Shown piece after piece: positions 6,485 to 7,958 of a stretch of 7,958 bases of DNA. The notes beneath the pieces are model-generated. The model did no database searches. It saw nothing but the letters and a program-made list of their open reading frames with translations, and was not told the DNA's origin. Position numbers and translations under genes: made by a program. Position 1 is the stretch's first letter. Each line of letters opens with the position of its first letter. Source of the stretch: an uncultured Bacteroidales bacterium (GTDB taxonomy: Bacteria; Bacteroidota; Bacteroidia; Bacteroidales; Paludibacteraceae); contig CAIQOG010000379.1 of NCBI GenBank assembly GCA_903873355.1, positions 1 through 7,958 on the forward strand, read 5' to 3'.

Positions 6485-7702
6485 CTAGTCTTTTACCAAT
6501 CGAACAACAAGTCCGGTTAACATTGGATCAACAGTGCGTTTACAATAAGGCTGACCATAAAACATATAATAAACATACGCATCGGCAGTTCCGTTGACCG
6601 TAGAAGTCCATGTAGTGCCATAGACTCCAAGGTTGAGATATGAACCGGAGCTGCTGCGTGAGCCGGTTGGCAGAGATGCAAATCCACTCTCGTTGGTTGC
6701 TCCTGTGTTTGGACTTCCCCAATGAGCTGTTCCTGTTTCTTTCATTTTGCCTCCGGCTAAAGTTTCCCCACCCAGATAAGTTATTAATGTGGTCAACTCT
6801 GCATTTGTTGGTACATGCCATCCCAATGGTGCGATGTTTCTGGAGTCAGAAACTGCATACCAATTGTACAGTTTGCCATATATAGCTGAATTACCGGGCG
6901 TATTTGCATAATCGGAACATGCTCCGGTGGTTAAAGCACTCCAGGCTGTATTATCGGTAACATTGGGTATTGCTACACCGGTGCGATAGTGAGTTACTTT
7001 CAGGTTTTCTGTCATCCAAACCTGTGTGCCTATCGTAACTGTTCCATAATTATTACCATCGTAATCGGTTGTTTTTACAAAGTTGAATGTTTGAGTTGAA
7101 CTTGAAGTTGGAACAAGTGTTTTAATTGTAGTATAAATGCCTGAAATACCTTTTAGTAATATAACATCGCCAGTGGTATATGCCATGTTTATTACTGCAT
7201 TAGTACTTTTCAACGTTTTCGCTACATAATTTTTTGAAGTATTGTTTCTGTATGTGATATTTGCAATTCCTGTTGTTTTACAGTTGCTTATTATTTTACC
7301 CGAATAGTTTATATGGTCCGATTTTATTGTTAAAGTATATATTCCACTATTTAAACCACTTACAATAAAAGTATATGAACCAATTTGTAAGTTATTTTGG
7401 TTTGATATTAATTGTTTACCGGTTATGTCGTATAATTCAATTGTAATTAACCCTGCATTTGCCAGTTCAAACTCTATATTACTATTTGTGGTTGTTGGAT
7501 TTGGATAGATTCGGATTGATTTTTCCTCACTCGTTAATTGATCTACACCGGCAGTGCCGGTAAGTTGAAGAATATCCGAGCCGTTAAGACTTAAACCAGT
7601 ACCTTTTGTAAGATTTTGAACTTGCACGGTTGATACTGTTGTTGCAGCCCCACTGCCCTTAAAGCTAATCTGATAGTTTTGTGCTTCTGATTTAATAATC
7701 AA
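6485..7702 (-). CDS. FISUMP-domain secreted or surface protein with an internal T9SS-like sorting domain
   Basis: The C-terminal half (about 213-405, counted from TTG at 7702) matches the Fibrobacter succinogenes major paralogous (FISUMP) domain. It begins DYDGNNYGTVTIGTQVW, has MTENLK after it, then LYNWYAV, APLGWHVPTNAE and GGKMKETG, and ends with GLVVRLVKD. Residues 63-128 resemble a type IX secretion sorting domain: IRIYPNPT, then IELYDITGKQL, then LNSGIYTLTIK. The N-terminal 60 residues form a small beta-rich lead-in. The protein is probably exported, but the enzymatic or binding role of FISUMP proteins is not known. No ATG begins this frame. TTG at 7702 is the first standard start, but in-frame codons back to ATA at 7738 encode a complete signal peptide that TTG would cut. 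The gene may be non-functional, may use a rare start or may contain a sequence error. Apart from the start it is uninterrupted. Confidence 0.85.
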   Translation of the reverse strand: MIIKSEAQNYQISFKGSGAATTVSTVQVQNLTKGTGLSLNGSDILQLTGTAGVDQLTSEEKSIRIYPNPTTTNSNIEFELANAGLITIELYDITGKQLISNQNNLQIGSYTFIVSGLNSGIYTLTIKSDHINYSGKIISNCKTTGIANITYRNNTSKNYVAKTLKSTNAVINMAYTTGDVILLKGISGIYTTIKTLVPTSSSTQTFNFVKTTDYDGNNYGTVTIGTQVWMTENLKVTHYRTGVAIPNVTDNTAWSALTTGACSDYANTPGNSAIYGKLYNWYAVSDSRNIAPLGWHVPTNAELTTLITYLGGETLAGGKMKETGTAHWGSPNTGATNESGFASLPTGSRSSSGSYLNLGVYGTTWTSTVNGTADAYVYYMFYGQPYCKRTVDPMLTGLVVRLVKD

Positions 7703-7738
7703 TAAAATGAGTGTTATTAGAAATAAAGTTTTCTTTAT
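7703..7738 (-). other. Signal-peptide coding extension of the FISUMP gene, lacking an ATG
   Basis: Reading in the FISUMP frame, codons from 7738 give IKKTLFLITLILLIIK followed by SEAQ, a textbook signal peptide (basic start, hydrophobic core, small residues before the predicted cut). The first codon is ATA, where a MKK start would be expected. A single G-to-A change from ATG explains it. An in-frame TAA at 7753-7751 bounds the extension upstream, leaving ATT at 7750 and ATA at 7738 as the only other near-start codons. Confidence 0.7.
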
Positions 7739-7844
7739 GAAATTATAAATTTAGTGCTTTGTACAAAATTTCTCTTTGTAAAATTTGCGGTAAAAATAGA
7801 CTTTTTTCATTATAAAAGCAAATTTATAGCCATTAACCCATTGC

Positions 7845-7875
7845 TGCCGCACGTTTGTTGACAAGACAAGCGGCA
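7845..7875. repeat. Bulged palindrome upstream of the FISUMP gene
   Basis: TGCCGC (7845-7850) pairs with GCGGCA (7870-7875). Inside it, TTGT (7855-7858) pairs with ACAA (7866-7869), leaving a four-base bulge (ACGT) on one side and a seven-base loop. It resembles GC-rich intergenic palindromes of Bacteroidota. It lies more than 100 bases upstream of the FISUMP reading frame and is more likely a dispersed repeat than an operator. Confidence 0.5.
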
Positions 7876-7911
7876 TCATGTGGCATATTTATTTAGCCGT
7901 ATTATTTTCCT

Positions 7912-7950
7912 TCTTCTGCTCCTCAGGTTCGGCGTAGTCTCAAGACTACG
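7912..7950. repeat. Pyrimidine 13-mer followed by a perfect palindrome, near the window end
   Basis: TCTTCTGCTCCTC (7912-7924) is identical to 6309-6321 on the same strand. It is followed by CGTAGTC/GACTACG (7933-7939 with 7944-7950, four-base loop TCAA). At 6309 the same 13-mer likewise leads into a palindrome. The two look like members of one repeat family flanking the FISUMP gene. The element may continue past the window. Confidence 0.55.
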
Positions 7951-7958
7951 TCGGGTTA

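Noticed and set aside
6640..6885. 81-codon plus-strand ORF opposite the FISUMP gene
   Set aside because: Antisense shadow of a recognisable FISUMP domain, with no start context or motif of its own.

Overview
The window looks like chromosomal DNA of a member of the Bacteroidota, most likely a Bacteroidales/Marinilabiliales-type anaerobe or facultative organism. This rests on a FISUMP-domain protein with a type IX secretion (Por) sorting-like domain, -7 boxes matching TAnnTTTG, the absence of clear Shine-Dalgarno sequences, AT-rich intergenic DNA and many short palindromic intergenic repeats. The species cannot be named from the sequence.

Layout: (1) Positions 1-4409, minus strand, form a redox module. 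Read in transcription order it has a very large fused cytochrome c synthase (CcsB/ResB + CcsA/ResC, 1126 aa, 4409-1029). Next comes a ~265-aa membrane protein whose two pairs of H-x13-H histidines look like a diheme b-type cytochrome (853-56). Last is a gene whose start overlaps the previous stop as TAATG and which runs off the window (56-1). (2) Positions 4410-5040 are a divergent intergenic region with three separate palindromic structures. (3) Positions 5041-6300, plus strand, encode an NRAMP-family Mn/Fe transporter (mntH) that is visibly richer in GC than its neighbours. (4) Positions 6301-6480 hold an array of six hairpins, including two tandem 56-bp units with paired compensatory changes. 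(5) Positions 6485-7702, minus strand, encode a FISUMP-domain surface or secreted protein whose signal peptide is intact but lacks a normal start codon. (6) Positions 7739-7958 hold two further palindromic elements.

Working model: CcsBA moves heme to the periplasm and ligates it to apocytochromes c. The downstream b-type cytochrome and the truncated gene probably belong to a quinone-linked electron-transfer complex that would be paired with c-type cytochromes. MntH supplies Mn2+/Fe2+ and is transcribed separately. The FISUMP protein appears unrelated to either.

Most notable: a 28-residue in-register tandem repeat with CP[MV][ST]GK motifs in a Met-rich part of the CcsBA periplasmic insert; the diheme pattern in the otherwise unassigned membrane protein; the covarying hairpin array; and the apparent ATG-to-ATA start loss in the FISUMP gene. 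I see no CRISPR array, rRNA, tRNA, transposase or defence system, and nothing that amounts to a clearly new multi-gene system.
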